This document shows, in pieces, positions 36,201 through 45,086 of a stretch of 64,000 nt of DNA (within the stretch, counting starts at the first letter, position 1; each line of letters starts with the position of its first letter). The notes beneath the pieces are model-generated. The model ran no database searches. It worked only from the letters and a program-made list of their open reading frames with translations, and was not told where the DNA came from. A program made the position numbers and the translations under genes. Source of the DNA: Frankia sp. AgB1.9 (lineage in GTDB: Bacteria; Actinomycetota; Actinomycetes; Frankiales; Frankiaceae); NCBI RefSeq assembly GCF_016786355.1, contig NZ_JADWYX010000013.1, forward strand, positions 1 to 64,000, given 5' to 3'.

Positions 36201-37474
36201 TCCGCCAGCCCGTCTTGGCCTTCTCCACCCGCTACCTGAGCGACCTCCCTGAGCGGCGGTTCACGCTGACGCCCGATGAGTTGTTGGCGGTCAACCCCAA
36301 CAGCGGCACCCTTCCCGTGTTCCGCTCCCGGGTCGACGCCGAGATCACCGTCGGCATCCACCGGCGCGTCCCGGTCCTCATCGGCGGCGACGAGAACCCA
36401 TGGGGAATTTCGTTCCTGACGATGTTTCACATGGCGAACGACTCGTCGTCGTTTCGGACCGAGAAGCAGCTGCGCGAGGACGGCTGGACCGACGACGGAA
36501 ACGCCTTCGTCCACGGCCACCAGCGCATGCTTCCGCTGTTCGAGGCGAAAATGCTGCACTTCTACGACCACCGCTACGGCACCTATCACGGCCAGACCAC
36601 CGCCCAGGCCAACATGGGAACGCTCCCGCGACTGACGACCGAACAGCACGACGACCCCGATGAGTCGGTCTGGCCCCGCTACTGGGTGGACGAGGCTGCG
36701 GTCTGCCAGGCGATGGCCGACCGTTGGGACCGCGCCTGGCTTCTCGGGTTTCGAGAAACTGCCCGGAACGTCGATGAGCGTACATTCATTGCGACGGTGC
36801 TACCAGAGTCTGGCGTCGGCCACAAGTTCCCACTTCTACTCCCGGACACCGGCAGCCCGGTCGGATGCCTTCAAGCAAACCTGGCGTCATTGGTTGTCGA
36901 TTACGCCGCGCGGCAGAAGCACTCTGGCACCTCACTCGGCTACTTCCTCATCAGGCAGCTTCCAATCCTGCCACCAGACAACTATCGCAAGCCAGCCGCG
37001 TGGCAGATGGATGAAGGGCTTCGAGACTGGATCACTGGTCGAGTCCTTGAGCTGACCTACACATCGTCGGACATGGCGCCCTACGCCGAAGACCTCCACG
37101 ACGACGGGCCGCCGTTCCGTTGGGTTCCTGAGCGGCGCGCGCAGATCCGGGCCGAGCTGGACGCCGCCTACCTGCATCTCTACGGGCTGTCGCGGGCCGA
37201 GGCGGAGCACGTCCTTGACTCGTTCTTCGTCCTCCGTAAGAACGAGGAGCGAATCTTCGACGAGTTCCGGACTCGGCGTCTCGTGTTGGCTGTGTACGAC
37301 GCGATGGCGGCCGGCAGCTTCGTCTCGCCGCTGGAGCCGCCACCGGGCGATGGCCCACGCCATCTCGACGACGGGCGGCAGGTGGTCCCCGAGAAGGAAC
37401 GTAGCGGCGGCCCTGACTTCGAGATCGATGAGCTCTCCGGCACGCTGTTCCCGCCCGACGGAACGTTGTTCTAG
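33215..37474 (+). CDS. Eco57I-type N6-adenine DNA methyltransferase (DrmMI/PglX-like)
   Basis: A 1419-aa protein. A helical N-terminal ~480 residues precede the methylase core: KTTGSYYTPPGLVEILL, SAM-binding motif I DPACGSGHF (~529), YGVDLNPMAAELAKVALWL, and catalytic motif IV NPPW (~838, within CVLGNPPWERVKL). A target-recognition-like region follows to about residue 1250, then a helical tail. NPPW/NPPY motifs of this class methylate adenine N6. The size and single-polypeptide form match the DISARM class 1 methylase DrmMI and BREX PglX, which mark host DNA as self. It overlaps the SNF2 gene by 4 bp. No nuclease motif was seen in it, so cleavage would come from other operon members such as McrBC. 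Confidence 0.9.
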   Translation: MTTTTLTPTSALGRQVRIAGIVGAFTTVRAVGGLLPTDTLIAVSASRDLPGLSPADYGLVGRETLREAANRSFTRLQAAWADFRRLVPPVPVTGAQTEPTRRWLRVLFEELGYGRLPTAPAGGIVVAGPTGQRSYPVSHLWASSPIHLLGAGISLDHRTAGVAGAAASAPHSMLQELLNRSPDLLWGFVSNGLRLRLLRDSASLVRQAFVEFDLEAMFDGEVFADFALLWLVAHASRVEPRADEKRSDSEPSTANCWLERWRAEGATRGTRALTALRGGVSQALTILGRGFLDHPANGALQAALRDGGLPGREYYRLLLRVVYQLLVLFVAEDRDLLHPPTASAAARETYAHYFSSDRLRRLARRRAGVTGGRHHDLWTAHRLILAGLGAETGRPELGLPGLGGIYEPDLLGALGAADLTNADLLAAVRALSVIRDDAGLPRQVDYRNLGAEELGGIYESLLELVPTFDPTTGEFTLDIAAGHDRKTTGSYYTPPGLVEILLNEALDPVLDEAAAAPDPEAALLAVTVCDPACGSGHFLAAAARRIARRLAAVRTGEAEPPVEATQHAMRDVVAHCVYGVDLNPMAAELAKVALWLEALDPGQPLSFLDAHIKVGNALIGDTLLDANLASQHRADDPLLDSARVGDQVELVRQSLPDEAFTAKAGDDKAQVAFYRRQNRGERKAMRDPESSLFAIGTRDGWRSAFRRVADLPEDSLAAVHEKKHAWQEAEADQTMARERLAADAWCAAFAWPHRLDPEAVSRSEQRVNRGLLPLDPPELRADSPPPTAATIARIRETGADALTTAQLRELARLRRQHRFFHWPLEFPEILPGGFSCVLGNPPWERVKLQDEEFFATREPEIAEAPNAAARKKMIARLPMDRPALWNAYEQTLRASDIAGRFGHDSGRYPLTGRGDINTFQLFAEHDLSITAGHGRAGVVLPTNIATGDTTAPFFRHLVATSTLAGFFDFENEAKIFPGVDHRVRFALLLTTGGTQIRQPVLAFSTRYLSDLPERRFTLTPDELLAVNPNSGTLPVFRSRVDAEITVGIHRRVPVLIGGDENPWGISFLTMFHMANDSSSFRTEKQLREDGWTDDGNAFVHGHQRMLPLFEAKMLHFYDHRYGTYHGQTTAQANMGTLPRLTTEQHDDPDESVWPRYWVDEAAVCQAMADRWDRAWLLGFRETARNVDERTFIATVLPESGVGHKFPLLLPDTGSPVGCLQANLASLVVDYAARQKHSGTSLGYFLIRQLPILPPDNYRKPAAWQMDEGLRDWITGRVLELTYTSSDMAPYAEDLHDDGPPFRWVPERRAQIRAELDAAYLHLYGLSRAEAEHVLDSFFVLRKNEERIFDEFRTRRLVLAVYDAMAAGSFVSPLEPPPGDGPRHLDDGRQVVPEKERSGGPDFEIDELSGTLFPPDGTLF

Positions 37475-37510
37475 TTCTCTCGTCGACTATCGCTATACGA
37501 AGGGGTCACC

Positions 37511-39841
37511 GTGAGCGGTGAGGAGCTGGTCTACGCGGCGGCTCTGCAGGTGCTGGAACGGGGCTTCGTCCAGGACGACTCCGTGTTCACGCCCGGCCGG
37601 GCCATCTGGACCCAGGCCAACGCCCGTGAGCTGGCCAGCCGGTTGGCGCATCCTTCGGCGGGTGCCGGGAGTTCTTTCCTGGACAAGCTGCGGTCGGAGC
37701 TGGCGGGCGCGGGGTTGGAGGTTGTCCAGCTCGCGGCGGAGCTCATCTACTTTCACCTGCTGCCCGGCTCGGTGATGAAGGGCACGACGAAGCGGGTCGC
37801 GATCCGGGGGGTTTTCGGCGGTATGGACGGCGCGGTGCGGCTGCCCGCCGATCTCGACGCGGCCTTGGACAGCGGTGTGCTGAAGGTCGGTGTCGCTTAC
37901 AACACGTACCGGGCCGCCCAGGTGACCTGGCTGGCGGAGGTCGTGGCGCACCTCAAGAATGAGCCCGAGCAGGCGCGGAGCGCCTTCCTCGCGGACCCGT
38001 GGGTTCTGCGCGAGCTGCTCGACCAACTTCCGAACACGACCGCGGCCGGCCAGCGGCGTGCCCTCCTGCACCTGGCTTTTCCGGATGTCTTCCTCAACAG
38101 CCTCCGCGCCGACCACCCAGCCGCGATCATGCAGGCATTCTCCGACCAGATAGAGCCGCTGCCAGCCTCCGGCGACATCGAGATCGATTTCGCCGCCTTC
38201 TGGCAGGCAATGCGCGCGAAGTACCGCCAGCCGGTCAACTTCTTCCAGTCTCCGTGGCGGGAGCAGTGGCTGGCAGCGCAGCAGGATTCGGAGCCGGCCG
38301 CGTCGTCCCAGCCAGGCTGGCTGGTGCGGGGCGCCAACGTCGCAGGTAAGAATCTGGTGCCGGACTGGCTGCGCGACGGCTACTGCGCGCTGTCCCTTCC
38401 CGACTACGGCGCGATCGCGCCTGGGCTGTCGCGTATCGCGCTGGCCAAGCTGGTCCGGGAGACTGAACCTGGTCTGAGCCCGAACCAGGAGGGGGCTCGG
38501 GTAACCTTGCTGGACCGTTTCTTCAACCGGATGAAGGTCGGCGACCTCGTCGTGACCGTCAACGAGGCTCGTGTCTATGCCGGTTTCGTGACCGGCGAAC
38601 CGGCCTGGGCACCCGAGAGTCCATTGGCCGACCGACGGCGCGCCGTCCGCTGGCTCAACGCCGAACGCCCCTTCCCTCGCGCCGACCTCTCCGACACGGC
38701 GCGAGACCGGCTGTCGGGTCAGCTGGCGATCAGTGACCTCGGCGAGACCCGGACCGAGATTCTCCAGCTCATCCAGGTGGTCACGGGCGACGATGAGGCG
38801 CCGGAAGATCTGGGCGCCGTCGACGTGGATGACCTGCCGCTATCCGCCGCCGCGGACCAGCACCTGGTCGTCGAGGTCCGGCTACCGCTGAAGGCACTCC
38901 CGGTACCGGGGATCGAGCTGGCGGACGAGCTTCTCGTCGAACCTGGCTGGCTCGCCGAGACGATGGATCTCCTGAACGAGAAGAAGCACCTGGTCCTCTA
39001 TGGGCCGCCCGGCACCGGCAAGACCTATCTCGCCCAGGCGCTGGCGCGATTCGCGGCCGAGCAGACCGATGGTGACCACCGGCTGGTGCAGTTCCATCCG
39101 TCGTACGCCTACGAGGATTTCGTCGAGGGCTTCCGCCCTTCGACTGCCGGCGGCGAGTCGTTCCGGTTCGCGAAGGAGCACGGCCCGTTTCGCCGGCTCG
39201 TCGCGGCGGCCGCCGGGAACCCGTCGGGCGCCTATGTGTTAGTCATCGACGAGATCAACCGGGCCAATCTCGCGAAGGTGTTCGGAGAGCTGTACTTCCT
39301 GCTGGAGTACCGGGACCGGACGATCCAGCTGCAGTACTCCCCGGACGAGGACTTCGTTCTGCCCGCCAATGTCTTCCTGATCGGCACGATGAACACCGCC
39401 GACCGGTCGATCGCGCTGGTCGACGCGGCGATGCGGCGCAGGTTCGCCTGGCAGGGCCTGTTCCCGAGCGTGCCGCCCGTCCGCGAGATGCTGCGTCGCT
39501 GGCTGACCCGTCAAGGCCTGCCGGCCTACGTCGCCGACCTTCTGGACGCGCTGAACGCGGAGATCGCCGACCGGGACGCGGCCGTCGGCCCGTCCTACCT
39601 GATGAACCGTCGCGTCGATACCGAGCTGGGCCTGGGCCGTATCTGGCGCACGCAGATCCTCCCGCTGCTGGAGGAGCGCCACCTCGGCGAGCACCCCGAC
39701 GTCGCCGCTTACGTCCTTGAGCGCTACGGCCTTGGTGCACTGCTTCCCAGGGTACTGACGGGGCAGTCCGCGCCAGACGTCCCCAGCCAACCATCCGATC
39801 CGGACACGGCGGTCGACAGCACCGACGCCACGGCTGACTGA
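37511..39841 (+). CDS. McrB-type AAA+ GTPase with PUA/EVE-like reader region
   Basis: A 776-aa protein. Residues ~1-250 are a helical domain of unknown type. Residues ~270-395 (WLVRGANVAGKNLVPDWL, then MKVGDLVVTVNEARVYAGFV) look like an EVE/PUA-type domain of the sort that reads modified bases. The AAA+ motor has Walker A YGPPGTGKT (~496-504), VLIDEINRAN-like VIDEINRAN and the McrB signature MNTADRSIALVDAAMRRRF near 627, where NTAD supports GTP use. McrB forms the motor of the McrBC complex, which cleaves DNA with modified bases. The GTG at 37511 has GAAGGGG 8-12 nt upstream. A 36-nt gap follows the methylase; McrC is 8 nt downstream. Confidence 0.9.
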   Translation: MSGEELVYAAALQVLERGFVQDDSVFTPGRAIWTQANARELASRLAHPSAGAGSSFLDKLRSELAGAGLEVVQLAAELIYFHLLPGSVMKGTTKRVAIRGVFGGMDGAVRLPADLDAALDSGVLKVGVAYNTYRAAQVTWLAEVVAHLKNEPEQARSAFLADPWVLRELLDQLPNTTAAGQRRALLHLAFPDVFLNSLRADHPAAIMQAFSDQIEPLPASGDIEIDFAAFWQAMRAKYRQPVNFFQSPWREQWLAAQQDSEPAASSQPGWLVRGANVAGKNLVPDWLRDGYCALSLPDYGAIAPGLSRIALAKLVRETEPGLSPNQEGARVTLLDRFFNRMKVGDLVVTVNEARVYAGFVTGEPAWAPESPLADRRRAVRWLNAERPFPRADLSDTARDRLSGQLAISDLGETRTEILQLIQVVTGDDEAPEDLGAVDVDDLPLSAAADQHLVVEVRLPLKALPVPGIELADELLVEPGWLAETMDLLNEKKHLVLYGPPGTGKTYLAQALARFAAEQTDGDHRLVQFHPSYAYEDFVEGFRPSTAGGESFRFAKEHGPFRRLVAAAAGNPSGAYVLVIDEINRANLAKVFGELYFLLEYRDRTIQLQYSPDEDFVLPANVFLIGTMNTADRSIALVDAAMRRRFAWQGLFPSVPPVREMLRRWLTRQGLPAYVADLLDALNAEIADRDAAVGPSYLMNRRVDTELGLGRIWRTQILPLLEERHLGEHPDVAAYVLERYGLGALLPRVLTGQSAPDVPSQPSDPDTAVDSTDATAD

Positions 39842-39849
39842 ACGCCTTG

Positions 39850-41082
39850 ATGCCCGAACGCATCGTCCTCGCCGAATACAAGAGCGACCGCATTCCGGGT
39901 CTATCGCCTGAGATCGCGCGGACGTTCGAGGCCACTGGCGCGGTGAAGGTCAGCCGTGATCTCGATGGCGTCATCCGCCTCGCTGCGTCGTCGACCGTTG
40001 GTCTTGTCCGTGCCGGCGACGTCGAGCTCGTCCTCACGCCGAAGGTCGGAGTCGCCCGGCTGTTGTGGCTCATCGGTCACGCCCAGAACCAGTCCGGCTG
40101 GCGTGACGACGACGTCGACCTGGAAGAGACCGACGACCTCGTCGCCGGCCTCGCCGTAGCGTTCGCGCACCGCGCCGGCCGAGCCCTCGCTCCGGGGGTG
40201 CTTCGCGGCTACCAGACCGTCGAAGAAACCTCGCCAATGCTGCGCGGCCGCCTGCGCGAGGCCGACCAGCTGCGCACCCGCCTCGGCCGCGTCTACCCGC
40301 TGGAGGTCCGCTACGACGACTACACCGCCGACATTCCCGAGAACCACCTCCTGCTCGCCGCGACTCGCCGCCTCCTGCGACTGCCTGGTGTGCCGGCCGC
40401 CACCCGCATTGAGCTGCACCGCTTGAACCGCGGCCTTGCCGACGTCACCCAGCGTCCTCCCGGCACGCGGCTGCCGATGCCCGCGGTGAGCAGGCTGAAC
40501 CGCCGCTACCAGCCGGCCCTGCGCCTGGCCCAGATCGTCCTCGCAAACCATGGCATCGACATGCCCGCGGCCCCGAACGCGCCCGGCGGCCCAACCGTCG
40601 CGGCCACCGGTTTCCTCTTCGACATGAACAAGGTCTACGAGGACTGGCTGACCGCGACCGTCCGCATCGCGCTCGAACCGTACGGCGGCGTCGTCGAGGG
40701 TCAGCGCGTGATCCACCTCGACGAGTCCGGCCGTCTGGCCCCCCGCCCGGACATCACCTGGTGGCGCGACGGCCGCTGCCTCGCCGTCCTCGACGCCAAA
40801 TACAAATCCCCGAAAGGCCATGACTTCCCCGCCGACGACCTCTACCAGCTGATCGCCTACTGCACCGCCCTCGATCTCCCCGAAGGCCACCTCATCTACG
40901 CCGGCGGAGTCCCGACGAGCTATGGCATCCGGGGCTCCGGCCCCCGAATTCGCTGCCACGTCCTCGATCTCCGCCGGCCGGTAACGACTCTTCTTGTCAA
41001 ACTGTCGGAAATTGCCGAGAGCGTCGCGGCATTCCAGGCCGGCAACCCGAGAAATACTCCCAGTGAGAACAAAGGTCGGTGA
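39850..41082 (+). CDS. McrC-type endonuclease subunit
   Basis: A 410-aa McrC family protein. The N-terminal ~200 residues match the McrB-binding half (including GYQTVEETSPMLRGRL and PENHLLLAATRRLL). The family hallmark FLFDMNKVYEDWLTATV is at ~256-272, and the PD-(D/E)XK nuclease site follows as RPDITWW (Asp ~300) and AVLDAKYK (~314-321), with all three catalytic residues present. With the adjacent AAA+ subunit it should make double-strand breaks during GTP-driven translocation. The ATG at 39850 is used; TTG at 39847 is the only alternative. Toward its 3' end the GC content falls, leading into the AT-richer last gene of the operon. Confidence 0.9.
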   Translation: MPERIVLAEYKSDRIPGLSPEIARTFEATGAVKVSRDLDGVIRLAASSTVGLVRAGDVELVLTPKVGVARLLWLIGHAQNQSGWRDDDVDLEETDDLVAGLAVAFAHRAGRALAPGVLRGYQTVEETSPMLRGRLREADQLRTRLGRVYPLEVRYDDYTADIPENHLLLAATRRLLRLPGVPAATRIELHRLNRGLADVTQRPPGTRLPMPAVSRLNRRYQPALRLAQIVLANHGIDMPAAPNAPGGPTVAATGFLFDMNKVYEDWLTATVRIALEPYGGVVEGQRVIHLDESGRLAPRPDITWWRDGRCLAVLDAKYKSPKGHDFPADDLYQLIAYCTALDLPEGHLIYAGGVPTSYGIRGSGPRIRCHVLDLRRPVTTLLVKLSEIAESVAAFQAGNPRNTPSENKGR

Positions 41083-41091
41083 AGGAATCAC

Positions 41092-42033
41092 GTGACTCGC
41101 GTCGATGTAATCCGAGAGGGACTCGTTCAGCGAGCATTCTGGGTTCACCAGAGAATCGGCGATGGAATTCGTATTGGAATCTCCCAGAGTGAAGAAACCG
41201 TCACCGAGTCAATTCTTCTCGACATCGCCCTCCAGGTTCCAAATATTCAGGTAAAGACATTCACTCGCAAGCAAGAGGCTGCTACCGGTGCCGACTGGGA
41301 GTGGTGGTGGGAGGGTGAACGCTATTGGTTCGGAATGCTTGTCCAGGCGAAGCGACTGCACCATAATACTAGCGGTCAGCCATGGTATGAATTCTGGCAC
41401 GCGACGAGGGAAAGCCGATACGGACCGTGGGTGAAGCAGGTAGACCAGCTGCTCGAGGCGAGTAGGCAGTGTGGCCTTCCGGCGATTTATGTTCTCTACA
41501 ACGGACCGCAACCGAACCGCGTATCCAGTTGTCCGCTTGGAAATTCCTACGGCGTCTATAACGGAGTAACATTCATTACTGCTGAAGTGGCGAAGAAATT
41601 TGCGTCGCACCGCAAGGTGTCGCTTGCGGAGATAATGCCCCACGCTCGTCCGTGGTCCTGTTTGCTGTGCGACCCAGAACGGTGTCCGGGGGGATCTGAT
41701 CGGCCTCGTACGGCCAAGCTGCGTCGCATTTCCTCTGAATATGGTCTGAAATCCTCTGATCTCGCGAATCGGGCATATAGTGCGGTCTACTCGGGGGGCC
41801 TTAATCTGCCTCTCCTGCGGGATTCGAGATCGGAAGACCGAGGCACCTCCAGCCCGTTCGAGCTCTTGACAATCCGTGGTGGTGGCGCAGCGACTTGGTC
41901 GTCAGATGACGAATGGGAAAATCTCGCTAGGCAAGCAATGCGCGAAGAACCACCCCCTTACGTGCGCAATGCTAGTTCTGCTGATGCCGAATCGTATGCT
42001 CAACGGCTGCTGGTGATGCGTCGAAGCGGCTGA
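41092..42033 (+). CDS. Possible PD-(D/E)XK nuclease-like protein (DUF6615-like)
   Basis: A 313-aa protein, last gene of the defence operon, with GTG start 9 nt after the McrC stop. Residues ~35-95 carry a pattern compatible with the restriction-endonuclease fold: a helix with Glu (EETVTESILLDIAL), then RKQEAATGADWEWWW with the core Asp, then GMLVQAKRL with Gln-x-Lys. It also has LPAIYVLYNGP, a strand often seen after the active site, and a cysteine pair region (CLLCDPERCPGG) that might bind zinc. The gene is visibly richer in A+T than its neighbours and uses codons such as AAT, ATT and TCT that they avoid, pointing to a separate and recent origin. The family name is tentative; the nuclease role is inferred. 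Confidence 0.6.
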   Translation: MTRVDVIREGLVQRAFWVHQRIGDGIRIGISQSEETVTESILLDIALQVPNIQVKTFTRKQEAATGADWEWWWEGERYWFGMLVQAKRLHHNTSGQPWYEFWHATRESRYGPWVKQVDQLLEASRQCGLPAIYVLYNGPQPNRVSSCPLGNSYGVYNGVTFITAEVAKKFASHRKVSLAEIMPHARPWSCLLCDPERCPGGSDRPRTAKLRRISSEYGLKSSDLANRAYSAVYSGGLNLPLLRDSRSEDRGTSSPFELLTIRGGGAATWSSDDEWENLARQAMREEPPPYVRNASSADAESYAQRLLVMRRSG

Positions 42034-42288
42034 CGACGGGGGACCGGTGCTGCAGGTGAAACCGCTACAGGTGCCGGGGGCATTGGTCCAGTCGGATCGT
42101 TGATTTCACTACGAGGGTCCGGGTTGCCTTGCGTCACCACCTGATCTGCAATAGGGCCAATCTCGAAACAGCCCTGCATCAGGCCGGAACTGCGTCATGG
42201 GACTCTGGCAGATCGGCGAACGGTACGCCGAAGTTTGCGTGGCCGGTCGAAGCGGGGGCTGTGTTCTCGGTTATCTGCATCTCGGGTG

Positions 42289-42894
42289 TCATGCGACGGC
42301 GGCTCGTGGTGACGTGCCGACGGGGCGGAGTTCGGGGAACAGGATGTCGGGGTGGTCGGTGTCGGTGAGTTCCCAGATGACGCGGGACTGGGCGGCGCCG
42401 CGGGTGAAGACCGTGACCGGGTGGGGGACGACGATCGTGCCGTTCTCCCAGGCGCACCGTGGCCGCACCGCGCAGGTGATCACTGGGACCGGGTGGCCGG
42501 TCGGGACGGCGGCGCGCTGGTCGGAGAGTCGTCGCGCGACGGCGAGGGCCAGCATGGTCTGTGCGGGCGAGACCAGTGCTGGGCAGATGGCGAGTGCCTG
42601 TACGGCGTTGCGCCGTGCCATTGATCGGGCGACGCTTTCGGCCGTCAGCACGCCGGCTGGGATGAATTCTGGCCACGGCCTTAGCCCGAGCAGCACACCA
42701 GCCTTGCGAGGCAGGGGGAAGCGTTCCAGTTCGACCGTCTCTGGTCCGAGTCCGTCGCCGCCGTCCAGCTCGATCATCGTGACCGTCAAGGTTCCTCCCG
42801 CCTGACATTCCGTGGAGCCCACCGCCGCCGTGCCGGTGAGACCGGTGCTGGCCGGGGGAGCATCGCCAGCCCGACCGGTGCCGGCATGCGCCAC
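42289..42894 (-). CDS. Hypothetical protein, divergent from the HTH/TPR regulator
   Basis: A 201-aa protein of no recognised family. Protein-like sequence runs from about residue 38 (VTMIELDGGDGLGPETVELE) through ERFPLPRKAGVLLGLRPWPE, a helical middle (MARRNAVQALAICPALVSPA) and VIWELTDTDHPDILFPEL. The first ~35 residues are Gly/Ala/Thr-rich and the true start may be a later codon. No membrane segment or catalytic motif is seen. It is transcribed away from the regulator at 43087, with about 190 bp between them, and may be its target. Confidence 0.6.
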   Translation of the reverse strand: MAHAGTGRAGDAPPASTGLTGTAAVGSTECQAGGTLTVTMIELDGGDGLGPETVELERFPLPRKAGVLLGLRPWPEFIPAGVLTAESVARSMARRNAVQALAICPALVSPAQTMLALAVARRLSDQRAAVPTGHPVPVITCAVRPRCAWENGTIVVPHPVTVFTRGAAQSRVIWELTDTDHPDILFPELRPVGTSPRAAVA

Positions 42895-43086
42895 TATTGG
42901 TGCTGGTCTCCTTTCTGGCAGTGACGGGATCGGCGAACTCTGCGCGACGTCTCGTCCGCTCAGCCGGGGCGTCTTCGGGGCATCTGAGGGACGTCTCGAC
43001 GACGTCCGCGGCCGGGCCAGGACAAACGGCCGCCGGTGAGGGGATCATCGAAGGGAGTCCCGCCGCTCCTGAGGACGGCTGCCACG

Positions 43087-44463
43087 ATGAGTTCCCCGCC
43101 CCGAACCCTGCTCGCGTCCCTCGTCACCCAGCGCTGCCTGACCGTCGAGGAGTTCTGCGCCGCATTCGCCGACACGGCGACGGCGATCGGCGCCGGCACC
43201 CATGGCATCACCGACCGGCAGGCGAAGCGTTGGCTCGCCGGCACGCTCGTCACCCGGCCGTTCCCGGCCGCCTGCCGGGTCCTCGAGGCCATGTTCGACC
43301 AGCCCGCCGCCGCCCTTCTCGGCCCGCCGGCGTCCACGACCGCTTCGGCTCTGACCCCGGTTCCGCGGAACGCGGACACCTACCCTGGGCGAGCGGCGCC
43401 CGCACCGTCGCAGCGGCCCGGCCACCTTTCGGGGAAGGCAACCCTCATGGCTGAAGACGCCGAGGACACACTGCGGTTCCTCGCCCGCGCCGAGGACGCC
43501 AGCCCGGCCGAGATCCTCGACCTGCTCTGGTCGGATGTCCGTCGCCTCGCCCGCACCTACGGCGACCGCCTGACGTTCCTCGCGGAGGACCTCGTCACCG
43601 CCCGCCGCGCCGTCTTCCGCCTCCTTGAGGCCCCAAATTCACCCGCGCGCAGCCGCGACCTGTATTTCCTCGGCGGCGTCGTCTGCGCGATGCTCGCCCA
43701 CACCTCCCGCGACCTCGGCCAGCACGACAGCACCCAGGCCTACCAGCGCAGCGCCCTGCTTTGCGCGGACCGCGCCGGCCACGACGGACTACGCCTGTTC
43801 GTCCGCACCGAACAAGCCGCCACCGCCTACTGGGCCGGCCAACACACCGCCTCCGCCCACCTTGCCCAGCAAGCCGCCGACGAAGCCCGCACAGTCCGCG
43901 GCTCGTTGGCTGTCCTGCCCGCTATCCAGGAAGCCCGCGCCTGGGCCGCCGCCGGCCGCGCCGGCCTCGCAACCGCCGCGCTCACCCGTGCCAGCGACCT
44001 GCGGGACCAGATCACCCCCGATGACCTGGACGACCTCGGCGGCATCCTCGCCCTCCCGCTGCCCGAACAACTCGGCATCGCCGCCGGCACCGCCGCCTGG
44101 CTCCCCGACGCCGCAGGGGCCGAACGCGCCGCCCAACACGCCCTCACCGCCTACGAGACCGCCCCGCCAGCCGAACGCTCCTACAACTCCGAAGCGATCG
44201 CCCGCGCCGACCTGGCCCTGGCCCGCGTTCGGGGAGCTGCCCTCGATGGCGCCATCGACGCGATTGCGCCCGTCCTCGCGATCCCACCGGAACGGCGCGT
44301 CCACCAGATCCGCGCCAGCGTCACCCGCGTCAGCCACGCGCTATCCGGGCCGCGTTTCCGCGGGTCCGCCACCGCCCGGGACACGGTTGCCGCCGTCGAG
44401 GCATTCACCGGCGAACGGCCTGAAGCCGTCCCGCCCGGCCTCACAGCCACCGACAAGCCATAA
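43087..44463 (+). CDS. Helix-turn-helix regulator with TPR-like domain
   Basis: A 458-aa protein. The N-terminal ~75 residues are compatible with an XRE-like HTH (TLLASLVTQRCLTVEEFCAA, then GITDRQAKRWLAGTLVTRPF, then CRVLEAMFDQPAAALLGPP). A Pro-rich linker follows, and residues ~115-440 form helical TPR-type repeats (AYQRSALLCADRAGHDGLRL, AYWAGQHTASAHLAQQAADE, ALTRASDLRDQI). This architecture is common among actinomycete regulators, often on plasmids and integrative elements. The ATG at 43087 has GAGGA 11 nt upstream. It is the last gene before the right attachment region. Ligand and targets are unknown. Confidence 0.75.
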   Translation: MSSPPRTLLASLVTQRCLTVEEFCAAFADTATAIGAGTHGITDRQAKRWLAGTLVTRPFPAACRVLEAMFDQPAAALLGPPASTTASALTPVPRNADTYPGRAAPAPSQRPGHLSGKATLMAEDAEDTLRFLARAEDASPAEILDLLWSDVRRLARTYGDRLTFLAEDLVTARRAVFRLLEAPNSPARSRDLYFLGGVVCAMLAHTSRDLGQHDSTQAYQRSALLCADRAGHDGLRLFVRTEQAATAYWAGQHTASAHLAQQAADEARTVRGSLAVLPAIQEARAWAAAGRAGLATAALTRASDLRDQITPDDLDDLGGILALPLPEQLGIAAGTAAWLPDAAGAERAAQHALTAYETAPPAERSYNSEAIARADLALARVRGAALDGAIDAIAPVLAIPPERRVHQIRASVTRVSHALSGPRFRGSATARDTVAAVEAFTGERPEAVPPGLTATDKP

Positions 44464-45086
44464 CAAACAGCCCGCGGTTCGAGCGTCCGCCTCGGCCCGG
44501 ACTCGCGCGAGACGCGCCGCGCCACGAGCCGGTCTGCATCACCAAGTCCGGGGCGCCCGGCGCCGCGATGCTCGAAACCGGCCCACTGCCGTCACGCGGC
44601 GCCTCGGCACGCGCCAAGCCGATCTCCTGCGCGTGAGGCCACGCCGTCGCTCGGCCGGACCGGACGTCGTCTCATACCGGATGTTGTCACCGCAAGGAAC
44701 ACCCGCAGCCTCCTCACAAACGTCATCGCGGACAACACGGTCACCGCGACAGTCGCCGCCAACGTCACCGGCGGCCGCTCTGTCACTGCGACCGTAACGA
44801 AGGGCGTGGCGCGGCCCTCGTCGATCTGCGCGCCGACGAGCCGAACAACGACCGGCAGCCCGAGGGTGTGCTCGCTGCGACCGGCCGCGAGCCAAGACGG
44901 GCCGAGCGGGGCCGTGAAGCTGAGCCAGCCGTCACGTACCAATAGAACAGGGTCGGCCGGAGGCGGCTTGCTCCTCCGCACAGGGCCTCCGGACCGCCCG
45001 TGTCTGGGCTGTCTGGCGGCGCGGCGCTGGCCGGCGAACTCGCTGTCGACTATACGTCGACGCGATCTTGTGGAGCGATGTCTCGT
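44464..45086. other. 620 bp of element end without a recognisable gene
   Basis: Between the regulator stop and the right attachment repeat no convincing gene is visible. A plus-strand stretch near 44690-44800 reads as a Thr/Val-rich repeat-like peptide (IADNTVTATVAANVTGG) without a start, which may be a gene remnant. No RNA gene or terminator was identified. Confidence 0.4.
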
